Assembly (NCBI GenBank): GCA_023418315.1
Contig: JAEZZY010000067.1
Location: forward strand, 62,001 to 126,000
Reading direction: 5' to 3'
DNA: 64,000 nucleotides
Source: Bacteroidota bacterium
Lineage (GTDB): Bacteria > Bacteroidota > Bacteroidia > Chitinophagales > Chitinophagaceae
In this document: positions 24,897 through 34,529 of the stretch, one piece after another
Layout: each line of letters begins with the position of its first letter
Position numbering within the stretch: the first letter of the stretch is position 1
Program-made: the position numbers and the translations under genes
Notes under the pieces: model-generated
Seen by the model: only the letters and a program-made list of their open reading frames with translations
Told to the model about the DNA's origin: nothing
The model's database searches: none

Positions 24897-27374
24897 TTAG
24901 TTCGTAAGGGTCCACACATAGTTTATCTCTTCCGATTTTTCTTTTGCATCAGCCGGTAAAAACAGCAGGTCGTAGTATTCTCCTTCCACCCAGCTATCTA
25001 CAGAATTTCCATAAAATTTACTCCCGGGGTTTCCGCTTTGCCCACCGGGATAAACTCCATAGGCGGTTATTTTTTCCTTACCCATTTCTACGATCATCCG
25101 CCAGGAAGGACCGTGTGTTTTCTTTACCGCATTGATGGTATTGCCCCATCCGCCGATTTTTAAATTTTTATAGCTGAACGCGTCTATCTTAGCAAGGTGT
25201 GTGAGCTGTGTGCCTTTTACTTTGTACCATTCAAGTGTGCCGAGTTGTTTTTGAAGTTTGTCGAGGCTGTCTTTTGTTTGCTGAAAACTTCTTTGGACGA
25301 TGTCTTTTAGTGTTTCAATTTTTTCTGTGCGTTTATCATCGTAGAATTTAGAAGCGGTATCTGTAAGAATAAGCTGCATAGTTCGTTCTTCTTTGGGAAA
25401 TAAGGGTTGTGAGATGTTGGTAAATTCATCTTCCCAAATGTTTTTACTAACTAATGACACTATGGTTTGAAAATTTGTTGACTTTCGTTCACTTGCTTCT
25501 AAATCCCCTAACCATAAAATAGAATTAAGTATTTCTTCATCTCTTCCATTCGCAATTTCATCTAATCTTCGAGCAACTTTTTCAAAATAAAATGAACGAA
25601 CATCATTCTGCATTTCTTTCATTTCTTTCACACTAGTTTTTGAAATTTCCTTCAACATTTCATTTATCCTCCACGCCCTAAAATCCTTAAAATATCCATT
25701 ATACCAATACGGATAAGTACTGTCCGTCGTCATCTGATTGGCAGAAGCCAGATATTCCTGCGGCGGATTCAGCACATGCGGGTTTTCGCGCATCGGTATG
25801 TCCTCGCCCCAAAGCGTAGCGCTTGTATTTCCTTTCATCACATAGCGACCCTGGTCTTTCCATTTATTGATAAATTGCCCTTGCCCCCACATGGCTATAT
25901 TGTTTTGGCGGTCAGCATATACAAAGTTTTGCGCCGGACATTGAAAGTACATGAGCGCATCCGTAAATTCTTCGTAATTCTTTGCTTTGTTCAATAAATA
26001 AATAGAGCGCAATTCATTCGTACCGCGGTGCGCCATCCAGGTGAGTGCTATATTTTTCCCCGATTTTAAAGGGTCGTCAAAGGTTTCATCATAGCATACC
26101 GGCCCGTGCAAGGTGTAGTTTATTTTATCTATAAAATCCGGTTTTCCTTTTATCTTGATGATTTCAATTCGTTTGTCAAAAGGCAGTTGCTTCCCGTCGA
26201 AACGATAAGAGTTGTTGTCTATTTTTTCTATTTCATAAAAATCTTTTACATCGCGGTAGTTGTTGGTGAGTCCCCAAGAAATGCTGTCGTTGAAGCCGAT
26301 AATCACGCCCGGCGCACCCGGTAGCGAAACGCCGTAAACATTGATCCCCGGCGCTGTCAATTGCACTTCAAACCATAGCGAAGGAAGGTTTAATCCCAAA
26401 TGCGGGTCGTTGCAAAGAATGGGTGCTCCGCTTTGGGTTTTGCTGCCGCCGATCGCCCAGTTGTTGCTGCCGATACCGGTTGCCGTGGGGCGGTGGTCAG
26501 TGGGTAACAATTGGGAATGTTCGTTCTTCGATTTTCGATTATCCACAGTAAACTGCGTCCATAAATTGCCCTCCGGCACTTCCGGTATTTCCATACTTGG
26601 TGTTTCAAATTTTGTCCCTTCGGGAATAACGGGAAGGCTGCCCGGCGTTCGTAGCGGATAGAGATAGTCAAAATCTTCTTGGGGCAATTGTTCTCTTAAT
26701 ACACTTAGCTGAAAATCTTCGGTATAGCCCGTCAGGTCGTCAGCCATAGCCATCATCAGCAGGGCGCATTTCAGGTTGGTCCAGGGTTCGGGTTCAAAGC
26801 TCATCAGCTTATATTCCAGCGGCAGATTTTTATAGGAAAGGCTTTGGATATATTGATTAATGCCCGCGGTATAGGCATCGAGGATCCGTTTGGTTTGCGG
26901 TTCGGCTTCCATGGCTTTCAAGGAATTTTCAGCGCCATAGACCATTCCTTTGCGGCGCTGCGCCCGGTCCATTTCCAAAATGATGTTTTTAGGTTTACCG
27001 GTTGCGGCGTCCTTTATCATTTTTTCTCCCACCACCTCCCCCAATCTTCCTGCGGCGGCGCGGGTTTGCAAATCCATTTGCCACAGGCGAAAATAAGCAT
27101 GAACATAGCCTAAGGTATAGTATAAATCATGGTCGTTTTGCGCGCGGATATGCGGCACCCTGCGGTCTTCAAACCATACCTGCACGGGCTGATACAGTTT
27201 TTCCAATGTACGTTTTTTGTTGAAATCACCCTTCACGCTTTCGGCATTAGCCGCCCAACCGTTGATGGGGTCGAGCAGCCGTCCTAAAGCAGGCACAGTA
27301 CCCCAGGGCTTATCCAATGCTCCTACCATTGCGATGGTCAGCGCCGTAATCATAAAAGCAGCTATCCGCATCAT
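24897..27374 (-). CDS. Penicillin acylase family protein (Ntn hydrolase)
   Basis: An 825-residue periplasmic N-terminal-nucleophile amidohydrolase of the penicillin G acylase/AHL acylase superfamily. A hydrophobic N-terminus (MMRIAAFMITALTIAMVGAL) is a signal peptide or anchor. The alpha chain with RVPHIRAQNDHDLYYTLGYVHA is followed by the autocatalytic cleavage site and nucleophile Ser303 in ATGIGSNNWAIGG. The beta chain has the conserved NDPHLGLNLPSLWFE and GAPGVIIGFNDSISWG. Substrate (penicillin, acyl-homoserine lactone or peptide) cannot be deduced. Residues about 545-690 are encoded by a conspicuously AT-rich patch (see findings). Confidence 0.92.
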   Translation of the reverse strand: MMRIAAFMITALTIAMVGALDKPWGTVPALGRLLDPINGWAANAESVKGDFNKKRTLEKLYQPVQVWFEDRRVPHIRAQNDHDLYYTLGYVHAYFRLWQMDLQTRAAAGRLGEVVGEKMIKDAATGKPKNIILEMDRAQRRKGMVYGAENSLKAMEAEPQTKRILDAYTAGINQYIQSLSYKNLPLEYKLMSFEPEPWTNLKCALLMMAMADDLTGYTEDFQLSVLREQLPQEDFDYLYPLRTPGSLPVIPEGTKFETPSMEIPEVPEGNLWTQFTVDNRKSKNEHSQLLPTDHRPTATGIGSNNWAIGGSKTQSGAPILCNDPHLGLNLPSLWFEVQLTAPGINVYGVSLPGAPGVIIGFNDSISWGLTNNYRDVKDFYEIEKIDNNSYRFDGKQLPFDKRIEIIKIKGKPDFIDKINYTLHGPVCYDETFDDPLKSGKNIALTWMAHRGTNELRSIYLLNKAKNYEEFTDALMYFQCPAQNFVYADRQNNIAMWGQGQFINKWKDQGRYVMKGNTSATLWGEDIPMRENPHVLNPPQEYLASANQMTTDSTYPYWYNGYFKDFRAWRINEMLKEISKTSVKEMKEMQNDVRSFYFEKVARRLDEIANGRDEEILNSILWLGDLEASERKSTNFQTIVSLVSKNIWEDEFTNISQPLFPKEERTMQLILTDTASKFYDDKRTEKIETLKDIVQRSFQQTKDSLDKLQKQLGTLEWYKVKGTQLTHLAKIDAFSYKNLKIGGWGNTINAVKKTHGPSWRMIVEMGKEKITAYGVYPGGQSGNPGSKFYGNSVDSWVEGEYYDLLFLPADAKEKSEEINYVWTLTN

Positions 27375-27516
27375 CGTTTTTTTGTTTTTTTAAAGATAGT
27401 TGATTCGGCGGTTACTTGGTTTTTATAGGCAGGAAGAAAGGAAATGCTGTTTTATCCTTTCTAAAATCCCGCTTTTTTTAACGCTGTTTGTATTTATCTT
27501 ACAAAAGCATTATCCC

Positions 27517-27524
27517 TACATTTG
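27517..27524 (+). promoter_or_regulatory. -7 box (TACATTTG) for the M13 peptidase
   Basis: A perfect TAnnTTTG, 21 bases before the ATG at 27546. TTTG at 27487-27490 is 26 bases upstream, slightly long. The box lies inside the longer open frame from 27522, which supports the later start. Confidence 0.5.
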
Positions 27525-27545
27525 CCATCCAAAATTTTATTGATA

Positions 27546-29603
27546 ATGCAATTCAGACATTTCATTTTTACGGGCACTGTAGCCACCCTCGCGTTGGCAT
27601 CGTGCGGAGAAGGCAATCAATCCGGTTCTTTGGATACCCAAGAAACAAGGGTGTTGCTCGACCCTAAGAACATGGACACCACCGTGAAACCGGGTGATAA
27701 TTTTTTTCTCTATGCTAACGGCACCTGGTTAAAAAACAACCCTATACCCGGCACAGAAACACGATGGGGCAGTTTTAACGAATTGCAGGAAAATAACTAT
27801 AAAGCCTTGCATGAATTGCTGAATGAAGCCGCCGCTACTAAAAATGCGCCTGCCGGTAGCGCTACCCAAAAAGTAGGCGACCTTTACAGGAGCGGTATGG
27901 ACAGCACGGCTATAGACCAGGCGGGTATCGAGCCACTCAAAGAAGATTTTGCAAATATAGATGCCGTAACCGATGCAAAAGGAATTATAGACCTGATCGC
28001 CAAAGGCTATACGAACGGCAACGGACAGCTTTTCGGTTTCTATGTAGGGCCGGATGATAAAAACGTAACCAAAACCATCGCCCAATTTTACCAAAGCGGA
28101 TTGGGTATGCCGGATAGGGATTATTATTTCAATACGGATGAACGGAGCACCAAAATTCGCGAAGCGTATAAAAAATACCTCGTTACCCTGCTGGAGTTGA
28201 TGGGAGAAGAAAAGGCTACTGCGGAAATAGATGCCGCCGCCATTTATAAACTGGAAGAAACGCTTGCAAAAGCATCCATGACCCGTGTGGAAATGCGTGA
28301 TCCCTATAAACTTTATAATAAATACAGCTTAGGCCAACTGAATAAACTGACTCCGAATATGGATTGGAAATCGCTGTTTCAAAACATGAATATCGCATCG
28401 CAGGATTCCTGTATCGTAGCCATGCCTAAGTTTTTTGAAGAAGTATCCAAGCAACTGAAAGCTACGCCTATAGAAGTATGGAAAAAATACTTGAAATTTC
28501 ATACGCTCAATGATGCCGCGCCGTACTTGGCAAGCAATATAGACAAAGCTCGTTTTGATTTTTACGGTAAAACCATCAGCGGACAAGAAGAACAAAAACC
28601 CCGTTGGAAACGTGTGTTGAATGTTGTAGATGGCTCCATAGGCGAATTGCTGGGGCAAATGTATGTGGACAAGCATTTCAAACCCGAAGCCAAACAACGC
28701 ATGATGGAGCTGGTGAACAACCTGCAAGAAACCTATGCCGAACGCATCAAAAGACTGGACTGGATGAGCGACGCTACCAAGCAAAAAGCACTTGCCAAGC
28801 TCCACACATTTATGAAAAAAATAGGCTACCCCGACAAATGGAAAAACTATGATGCACTGGAAATAGAAGGCAATCACTATTTTAAAAATATAACCGCCGC
28901 CGCTGCCTTCGAATACAGCTATATGATCGGTAAACTCGGAAAACCCGTGGATAAAACCGAATGGCAAATGACACCGCCTACGGTAAACGCCTACTACAAC
29001 CCTGCATTCAACGAAATCGTTTTCCCCGCCGGTATCTTGCAATATCCCTTCTTCGACCAAAATGCAGATGACGCGGTAAACTATGGCGGCATAGGGGCTG
29101 TAATAGGACATGAAATGACACACGGATTTGACGACCAGGGCCGTCAGTACGATGCGGACGGTAACCTTAACGATTGGTGGACACCGGAAGACGCCAAAAA
29201 ATTTGATGAAAAAGCCCATGTAGTTATAAGCCAATTTGATGGCTACACCGTGCTGGACAGCACGCATGTAAATGGTAAACTGACCTTGGGCGAAAACCTT
29301 GCCGACCTCGGCGGTCTGGCCATTGCCTATGAAGCCTTCAAAAAAACCAAACAAGGACAAAGCGATATGAAGATAGACGGCTTTACGCCCGACCAACGTT
29401 TCTTCCTAAGCTGGGCACAGGTGTGGAGAGCCAACACCCGCCCCGAAGAAATAGCTTCGCGCATCGTTACCGACCCGCACTCACCCAATCTGTGGCGCTG
29501 CAACGGACCTTTGAGCAATATGGAAGAGTTTTACCAAGCCTTCCATGTGAAAGAAGGAGATAAAATGTACAAACCTGTAGAGCAGCGTGCAAAAGTGTGG
29601 TAA
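27546..29603 (+). CDS. M13 family metallopeptidase (PepO/neprilysin-like) lipoprotein
   Basis: A zinc endopeptidase of 685 residues that degrades small peptides in the periplasm or at the cell surface. The N-terminus MQFRHFIFTGTVATLALASC has a lipobox (LASC), so it should be lipid-anchored. The M13 N-terminal helical domain spans about 40-430. The catalytic domain contains NAYYNPAFNEIVFPAGIL, the zinc motif GHEMTHGFDDQG (about 520) and the second zinc ligand in ENLADLGG (about 584). The C-terminus is KPVEQRAKVW, matching the usual CxVW ending but lacking the cysteine. A strong terminator follows. Confidence 0.95.
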   Translation: MQFRHFIFTGTVATLALASCGEGNQSGSLDTQETRVLLDPKNMDTTVKPGDNFFLYANGTWLKNNPIPGTETRWGSFNELQENNYKALHELLNEAAATKNAPAGSATQKVGDLYRSGMDSTAIDQAGIEPLKEDFANIDAVTDAKGIIDLIAKGYTNGNGQLFGFYVGPDDKNVTKTIAQFYQSGLGMPDRDYYFNTDERSTKIREAYKKYLVTLLELMGEEKATAEIDAAAIYKLEETLAKASMTRVEMRDPYKLYNKYSLGQLNKLTPNMDWKSLFQNMNIASQDSCIVAMPKFFEEVSKQLKATPIEVWKKYLKFHTLNDAAPYLASNIDKARFDFYGKTISGQEEQKPRWKRVLNVVDGSIGELLGQMYVDKHFKPEAKQRMMELVNNLQETYAERIKRLDWMSDATKQKALAKLHTFMKKIGYPDKWKNYDALEIEGNHYFKNITAAAAFEYSYMIGKLGKPVDKTEWQMTPPTVNAYYNPAFNEIVFPAGILQYPFFDQNADDAVNYGGIGAVIGHEMTHGFDDQGRQYDADGNLNDWWTPEDAKKFDEKAHVVISQFDGYTVLDSTHVNGKLTLGENLADLGGLAIAYEAFKKTKQGQSDMKIDGFTPDQRFFLSWAQVWRANTRPEEIASRIVTDPHSPNLWRCNGPLSNMEEFYQAFHVKEGDKMYKPVEQRAKVW

Positions 29604-29623
29604 ACTATAGCTTTTTTAATACA

Positions 29624-29653
29624 AAAGCTCCTGCCTATGCGGGGGCTTTTTTT
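29624..29653 (+). terminator. Intrinsic terminator of the M13 peptidase gene
   Basis: An 11-bp stem, AAAGCTCCTGC (29624-29634) with GCGGGGGCTTT (29639-29649), a four-base loop CTAT, then T to 29653. Confidence 0.88.
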
Positions 29654-29808
29654 ATGGGATAATGTTCGTCGTGAGGGCTTGCTTTCTCAAATGTTTTCCT
29701 ATGAGCGAACACAAATTTTGTATAGTATAATTACAGCATTATAGAGGAGAAAAAAATGGTTCGTTATAGACAAAGAATAGGGTGGACAAGACAGGAAAAT
29801 CATTCTCC

Positions 29809-30843
29809 TTAATCAAAAGACTGATTGCCTGCCGCAGCTTTTTTCAGTACAGCTTCATATTCTTGGGCGGTGAGGTCGTTGAAGAAAAAATGTACCGGGT
29901 CAATTTTTTCTTTGTTGCGGATTACTTCATAATGCAGATGCGGTCCGGTACTTTTGCCCGTGTTGCCTACCCATCCTATCACTTCTCCGCGACGGATGTG
30001 CGCTCCCTGCTTGGCTTTAATGCGCACCATGTGTCCGTACAAGGTTTCATATCCATAGCCGTGGTTGATGATTACATGATGTCCGTATCCGCCATCATCA
30101 TAGCCGCAGTGCGCTATTCTGCCATCGGCAGTAGCATAAACAGGCGTGCCTATAGCAGCGGCAAAGTCAAGACCCGTGTGGAGCTTGGGTGTTTTATAAA
30201 TCGGATCAATCCTATAGCCAAAGCCCGAAGCGATATGATTGAGCGTGCGTCCGGAAACAGGCTGTATTGCCGGAATGCACGCAAGCATTTTTTCTTTACT
30301 GGCTATAAGCTGTTGCAGCGTATCGTAGGAAACCTTCTGCATTTGCAGGCGATGGTGCAAGGCGGTTATTTCTTTTTGCAGCTCGGTCATCAGTTCATCG
30401 GCATTGCGGTATTTGTATTGATCCCAGTCAATATTGCTATGTACTTCGCCTATGCGGGCAGCTTCGGAGATGGGTTCGGTTTCAATAATGGAACGGTAAA
30501 TATCGTTATCGCGGTTTTCGAGCTCTTCCAGTTGCCGGTTCAGTTCTTTGATTTGTGTTTGCAAAAGGCTATACCGGTGCTCCATTTTAGCCATATCCTG
30601 CTGCATATTTTTTTCCTGCGGCGAATCTATATACTTGAAAGCCACCGACAGGAACAGAAGTGCGGCAACGGCAAGGGCGGAGAACCATCCGAATGCGCGT
30701 ATCAGTTTGATGTGAAGCGGTGTATCCAGTTTTTCAAAACGAAGCGTTTTGGAGTTATAAAAATATTTCTCTGATTTTTTCAATGGAGCATGGTTTCCGC
30801 GGGTCAAAAATAGGCTTTGCCGCTTTTTGTATTCGCTAAACAA
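29809..30843 (-). CDS. M23 family metallopeptidase (LytM-like)
   Basis: A 344-residue cell-wall endopeptidase or divisome/envelope regulator. A cytoplasmic basic N-terminus is followed by one transmembrane helix (FGWFSALAVAALLFLSVAF), then a periplasmic coiled coil (about 75-205). The lysostaphin-like domain has FGYRIDPIYKTPKLHTGLDFA (zinc ligands His and Asp) and GPHLHYEVIRNKEKIDPVHFF (HxH). All zinc ligands are present, so the domain looks catalytically competent. The ATG at 30843 is 90 bases from the divergent gldF start. Confidence 0.93.
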   Translation of the reverse strand: MFSEYKKRQSLFLTRGNHAPLKKSEKYFYNSKTLRFEKLDTPLHIKLIRAFGWFSALAVAALLFLSVAFKYIDSPQEKNMQQDMAKMEHRYSLLQTQIKELNRQLEELENRDNDIYRSIIETEPISEAARIGEVHSNIDWDQYKYRNADELMTELQKEITALHHRLQMQKVSYDTLQQLIASKEKMLACIPAIQPVSGRTLNHIASGFGYRIDPIYKTPKLHTGLDFAAAIGTPVYATADGRIAHCGYDDGGYGHHVIINHGYGYETLYGHMVRIKAKQGAHIRRGEVIGWVGNTGKSTGPHLHYEVIRNKEKIDPVHFFFNDLTAQEYEAVLKKAAAGNQSFD

Positions 30844-30881
30844 GTGTTATTGTCATATTTAACACATATCCTTGCGCCTTC

Positions 30882-30914
30882 CGTATCGCTATTGGTTGGG
30901 CTTTCCTATATTTG
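30882..30914 (+). promoter_or_regulatory. Promoter (TTG-N22-TATATTTG) for gldF
   Basis: A -33 TTG at 30882-30884 and a perfect -7 TATATTTG at 30907-30914 separated by 22 bases, within the known spacing of Bacteroidetes promoters. The ATG of gldF follows 20 bases later. Confidence 0.6.
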
Positions 30915-30933
30915 CGCCTCTTACGGCAAACCT

Positions 30934-31677
30934 ATGAGAAGTATATTTTTTAAGGAAATCAATTCGTTTTTCAGTTCTATTGTAGGTTATGTAGCCATTC
31001 TGGCTTTTCTGGTTTTTTGCGGACTATTTTTCTGGATCATTCCTTCCACCAGCATTCTGGATTATGGCTATGCTACGCTGGATAAATATTTTGAATACGC
31101 ACCCTGGTTTTTGATGTTTTTAATACCGGCTATTACCATGCGTTCTTTTGCCGATGAATTCAGAGGCGGTACTATTGAATGGCTTTCCACCAAGCCGCTG
31201 AAAGATACGGACATTATTCTCGGAAAATATTTTGCTGCATTGGCATTGGTGCTTTTCGCCATTTTGCCTACGCTTATTTATATTATTACTATAGACAGCC
31301 TCTCTGCGGTGCGTGATAATCTGGATACGGGCGGCATCACCGGCTCTTATATAGGGTTGATATTTCTGGCGGCGAGCTTTACGGCTATAGGGATTTATTG
31401 TTCCTCACTTACCGGCAATCAGATTGTGGGTTTTCTTATCGCGTTGTTTGCTAATTTTATTTTATACCTCGGCTTTGAATCGCTCAGCCAGTTGCCTGCA
31501 TTTACCGCAGGTTTGGATTATTACCTGAGTATGGTCGGCATGTCCTTTCACTATAATTCGATTAGCAGAGGCATTATAGATACACGGGATGTGGTCTATT
31601 TTATTTCCATCATTACATTATTTATTGCATTGACAAGACTTTCGCTCAACCGCCGTACGTGGGATACCGCAAAGTAA
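30934..31677 (+). CDS. gldF: Gliding motility ABC transporter permease GldF
   Basis: A 247-residue ABC-2 type permease with six membrane helices. GldF forms an ABC transporter with GldA and GldG that is required for gliding in some Flavobacteria. The N-terminus MRSIFFKEINSFFSSIVGYVAI and the internal FADEFRGGTIEWLSTKPL are characteristic. The ATG at 30934 lies downstream of the promoter; the longer frame from 30817 overlaps the divergent M23 gene and has no family similarity. gldG follows after 17 bases. The ATPase GldA is not in the window. Confidence 0.93.
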   Translation: MRSIFFKEINSFFSSIVGYVAILAFLVFCGLFFWIIPSTSILDYGYATLDKYFEYAPWFLMFLIPAITMRSFADEFRGGTIEWLSTKPLKDTDIILGKYFAALALVLFAILPTLIYIITIDSLSAVRDNLDTGGITGSYIGLIFLAASFTAIGIYCSSLTGNQIVGFLIALFANFILYLGFESLSQLPAFTAGLDYYLSMVGMSFHYNSISRGIIDTRDVVYFISIITLFIALTRLSLNRRTWDTAK

Positions 31678-31694
31678 GAGATTTTTGAAGCTAT

Positions 31695-33434
31695 ATGTCA
31701 GAAACGAAACAGACATCTGTAAAACGCGCACAGCAACAGAAACAAGCCGTACTACGCATCGTCATCCTGGCGGTGATCCTGGTGCTGGTCAATATTCTTG
31801 CCGCTCGTTTTCATACGGGAATAGACCTCACCCGCGAAAAACGATTTACCCTCAGCCCGGCTACCAAGCGTATGCTAAAGGCTACACAACAGCCGGTGGT
31901 GGTAGAAGTATATCTAAATGGAGAACTGCCTGCGGGTTTTCAAAGGCTACGGGAAGCCACGCGCGAAAAACTGCAATCGTTTAAAAATTATGCAGGCACT
32001 CATTTGAAATTTCATTTTAAAGACCCTTTTGAAAATATAGATGAAACAGAGCGGGGTAGGGTGATGGAAGCGCTTTTCAAAAAAGGAATAGAACCGGTGG
32101 AGCTAAATGTGAAAGACAAACAGAACTCCTCCAAGCAAGTCATCTATCCCTATGCACTGGTGCGCTATAATGGTAAAGAACAACCGGTAAGATTGCTGGA
32201 TAACCATTTCGGCATGTCGCCTATGCAAGTGCTCAACTATTCCGAAACCTTGCTGGAATACAAACTGGCGAGCGCCATTCACCACCTGCAAAGCGACGCC
32301 AAACCACGACTGGCTTATATGCTGGGAAATGGCGAACCCCTCGGCGCCAATACCCATGATATGCTCATCACCATTAGTAAGCAATATCGTGTAGATACCC
32401 TGGATATTGATTTTGATTATTACATCCCCAATCACTATGATGCCATCATTTTCAACAAACCTACCACGCCCTTTACCGAAAAACATAAGTTTAAAATAGA
32501 CCAGTATGTGATGCGCGGCGGGAAAGTGCTTTGGGCGATAGATCCTTTGCAAACGCCTATAGATACCCTGCAAAAAACAGGACAGTTTATCACCACCGAT
32601 TTTGCGCTGAATATAGACGACCAACTGTTTCGATACGGTGTGCGCATCAACAACGACCTCATAGAAGACGCGCAGCAATGCAACCCCGTGCCGCTTATCA
32701 CCGGTACTTTATCCAACGGACAGCCGCAGATAGAGCTAAGACCTTGGACCTTTCTGCCGGTGTTTCTTCCTACTTCCCCACATCCTATTGTAAAAAATAT
32801 GGATGCCGTGATGGGGCGTTTTGTGAGCAGCATAGATACCATAGACAAAACGAATAATACCAAGACCATTCTTTTGGAATCTTCAAAATACAGCCGCTCC
32901 GATCCTTCGCCTGTGCGCGTGAGCCTGAATATGATTCGCTTCCAGCCCGAAACCAAATATTTCAACAAACCCTACCGCCCCGTTGCCGTACTGATAGAAG
33001 GACGCTTCAACTCGTTGTTTCAAAACCGTATGGCGCCTGATTTTTTAAAAGTGTTGAATGATTCCTTAAATTACCATTTCAAAGCCTTTACCGATACCAC
33101 TACGAAGATGATTGTAATAGCAGATGGCGATATGTTCCTGAACGATATGACGGGAACTACCGGCATGGAGGAAATGGGTTACTGGAGATATACTCAAAAT
33201 CTTTTTGCCAATAAAAACTTCCTGCTCAACTGTCTGGAATACCTTACCGACCCCAACAGTATGCTGGAAGCGCGTTCCAAAGACCTGAAGCTGCGCCTGC
33301 TGGATGCCAAGAGAGTGGAAGCGGAAAAAACAAAATGGCAAATGGTGAATGTGGTCGTTCCCGTAGTGCTGGTATTGGTATTTGCCTCCGCTTATCTGTT
33401 TTTCAGGAAAAGGCGCTACGAAACGAAGGGCTAA
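31695..33434 (+). CDS. gldG: Gliding motility ABC transporter auxiliary protein GldG
   Basis: A 579-residue membrane protein. A first membrane helix (VILAVILVLVNILAARF) is followed by a large periplasmic ABC_transp_aux domain (IDLTREKRFTLSPATKRMLK onward, with QPVVVEVYLNGELPAGFQRL and LAYMLGNGEPLG) and a C-terminal helix (VVPVVLVLVFASAYLFF) with an RKRRYETKG tail. It works with GldF and GldA. GldFGA is present in many non-gliding Bacteroidetes too, so motility is not proven. It is translationally close to gldF and is followed by a DUF4340 gene in the same run. Confidence 0.93.
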   Translation: MSETKQTSVKRAQQQKQAVLRIVILAVILVLVNILAARFHTGIDLTREKRFTLSPATKRMLKATQQPVVVEVYLNGELPAGFQRLREATREKLQSFKNYAGTHLKFHFKDPFENIDETERGRVMEALFKKGIEPVELNVKDKQNSSKQVIYPYALVRYNGKEQPVRLLDNHFGMSPMQVLNYSETLLEYKLASAIHHLQSDAKPRLAYMLGNGEPLGANTHDMLITISKQYRVDTLDIDFDYYIPNHYDAIIFNKPTTPFTEKHKFKIDQYVMRGGKVLWAIDPLQTPIDTLQKTGQFITTDFALNIDDQLFRYGVRINNDLIEDAQQCNPVPLITGTLSNGQPQIELRPWTFLPVFLPTSPHPIVKNMDAVMGRFVSSIDTIDKTNNTKTILLESSKYSRSDPSPVRVSLNMIRFQPETKYFNKPYRPVAVLIEGRFNSLFQNRMAPDFLKVLNDSLNYHFKAFTDTTTKMIVIADGDMFLNDMTGTTGMEEMGYWRYTQNLFANKNFLLNCLEYLTDPNSMLEARSKDLKLRLLDAKRVEAEKTKWQMVNVVVPVVLVLVFASAYLFFRKRRYETKG

Positions 33435-33471
33435 CATTACTGACTGATTTTTTCTTATTTTAAACAAGCAA

Positions 33472-34527
33472 ATGCAAAAGACACTCTTATACCTATTTTT
33501 CCTGCTTCTTTTTGGCGGCGGCGTTTATTTCTTCGTGTTCAATAAAAAAGAAGCTGCTTTTCCCGAAGAAGAAGCGGGATTTCAAATAAAAGATACGGCT
33601 ATGGTCGGCACCTTATTTCTTTCTCATGCTTCGGGTGAAAGTATTTTGCTGAACCGCACCGACAGCGGATGGATACTCAACAAGGCCTACAAACCGCTTC
33701 CTTCCACACTCAATACCTTGCTGACTACCCTGCGTCTTCAGCAGGCTATATACCCCACGCCGGAATCCGCACACAACAGGGTCATCACCCAGCTCGCGGG
33801 CAACGGTATTAAAGTGGAAGTGTATGACCGAGCCGGTAAAAAAATGAAAGTATTTTATGTAGGCAATGAAGTGCATAACTACGAAGGAACCTCGATGCTG
33901 ATGGAAGGCGCCGATAAATCCTACGTGGTGAAAGTGGGCTCTTATACAGGGCTGCTGAAATCGCGCTATACTACGGATATGATGAACTGGAGGGATCGAA
34001 CGGTTACGGATTTCAAAGCGGAAGATATAAAAACCGCTTCCGTTACCTACCCGGATGAACCGCTTAATTCCTTTTCCATAGCCGTTACCGGCGAAAAAAT
34101 AAATTTGACGGCAGACCCCGGCGTTATAGGCACCCAATCCCTCAATGAACGAAGAGTAAAACTCTTCTTAAGCTTTTTTGAAAACCTGGTATGCGAAGGC
34201 TACCTTAACGGAGAAGTGGGTTTAGACAGCGTTATCAGCACGCTGCCGCTGAAATGCAGCATAGACCTCACTACCCAAAAAGGAAAACACCAGCGCCTTG
34301 ATATTTACTGGATGCCGCAAAACCAGCGCAGTAAAAACATGGACCCCGCAAGACACCGTGAAGTGCCGGTGGGCTATGACGCAGATCGCTACTATGCCGT
34401 TGGCAATAATTATAAAGATACGATGCTGATACAGGATTTTACGTTTGATAAAGTTTTCCGTAAAGCATACGAATTTTACCAGGCAGATCCTACGGTGGAT
34501 GTAGTAGGCTGGGAAGGTAAAAAATAG
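33472..34527 (+). CDS. DUF4340 domain membrane-anchored protein
   Basis: A 351-residue protein with a single N-terminal membrane anchor (LLYLFFLLLFGGGVYFFVF) and a periplasmic DUF4340 domain. That domain has beta-rich repeats with IKDTAMVGTLFLSH, SILLNRTDSGWILN and VEVYDRAGKKMKVFYVGNE. Genes of this family commonly follow the GldG/ABC auxiliary subunit, as here (37 bases downstream of gldG), so it may be a fourth component of that transporter. The biochemical role is unknown. The C-terminus has KVFRKAYEFYQADPTVDVVG. Confidence 0.78.
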   Translation: MQKTLLYLFFLLLFGGGVYFFVFNKKEAAFPEEEAGFQIKDTAMVGTLFLSHASGESILLNRTDSGWILNKAYKPLPSTLNTLLTTLRLQQAIYPTPESAHNRVITQLAGNGIKVEVYDRAGKKMKVFYVGNEVHNYEGTSMLMEGADKSYVVKVGSYTGLLKSRYTTDMMNWRDRTVTDFKAEDIKTASVTYPDEPLNSFSIAVTGEKINLTADPGVIGTQSLNERRVKLFLSFFENLVCEGYLNGEVGLDSVISTLPLKCSIDLTTQKGKHQRLDIYWMPQNQRSKNMDPARHREVPVGYDADRYYAVGNNYKDTMLIQDFTFDKVFRKAYEFYQADPTVDVVGWEGKK

Positions 34528-34529
34528 AC

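Noticed and set aside
28329..29396. 355-codon minus-strand frame opposite the M13 peptidase
   Set aside because: Mirror frame of a gene with complete zinc motifs on the plus strand; product has no domain.
29756..29812. An 18-codon frame (ATG 29756) behind a strong GAGGAG Shine-Dalgarno-like sequence
   Set aside because: It overlaps the stop of the M23 gene, encodes no recognisable peptide (VRYRQRIGWTRQENHSP), and Shine-Dalgarno sites are little used in this phylum. Likely chance.
30817..30933. Extended N-terminus of gldF from 30817
   Set aside because: It overlaps the divergent M23 gene and lies upstream of and across the gldF promoter; residues have no family similarity.
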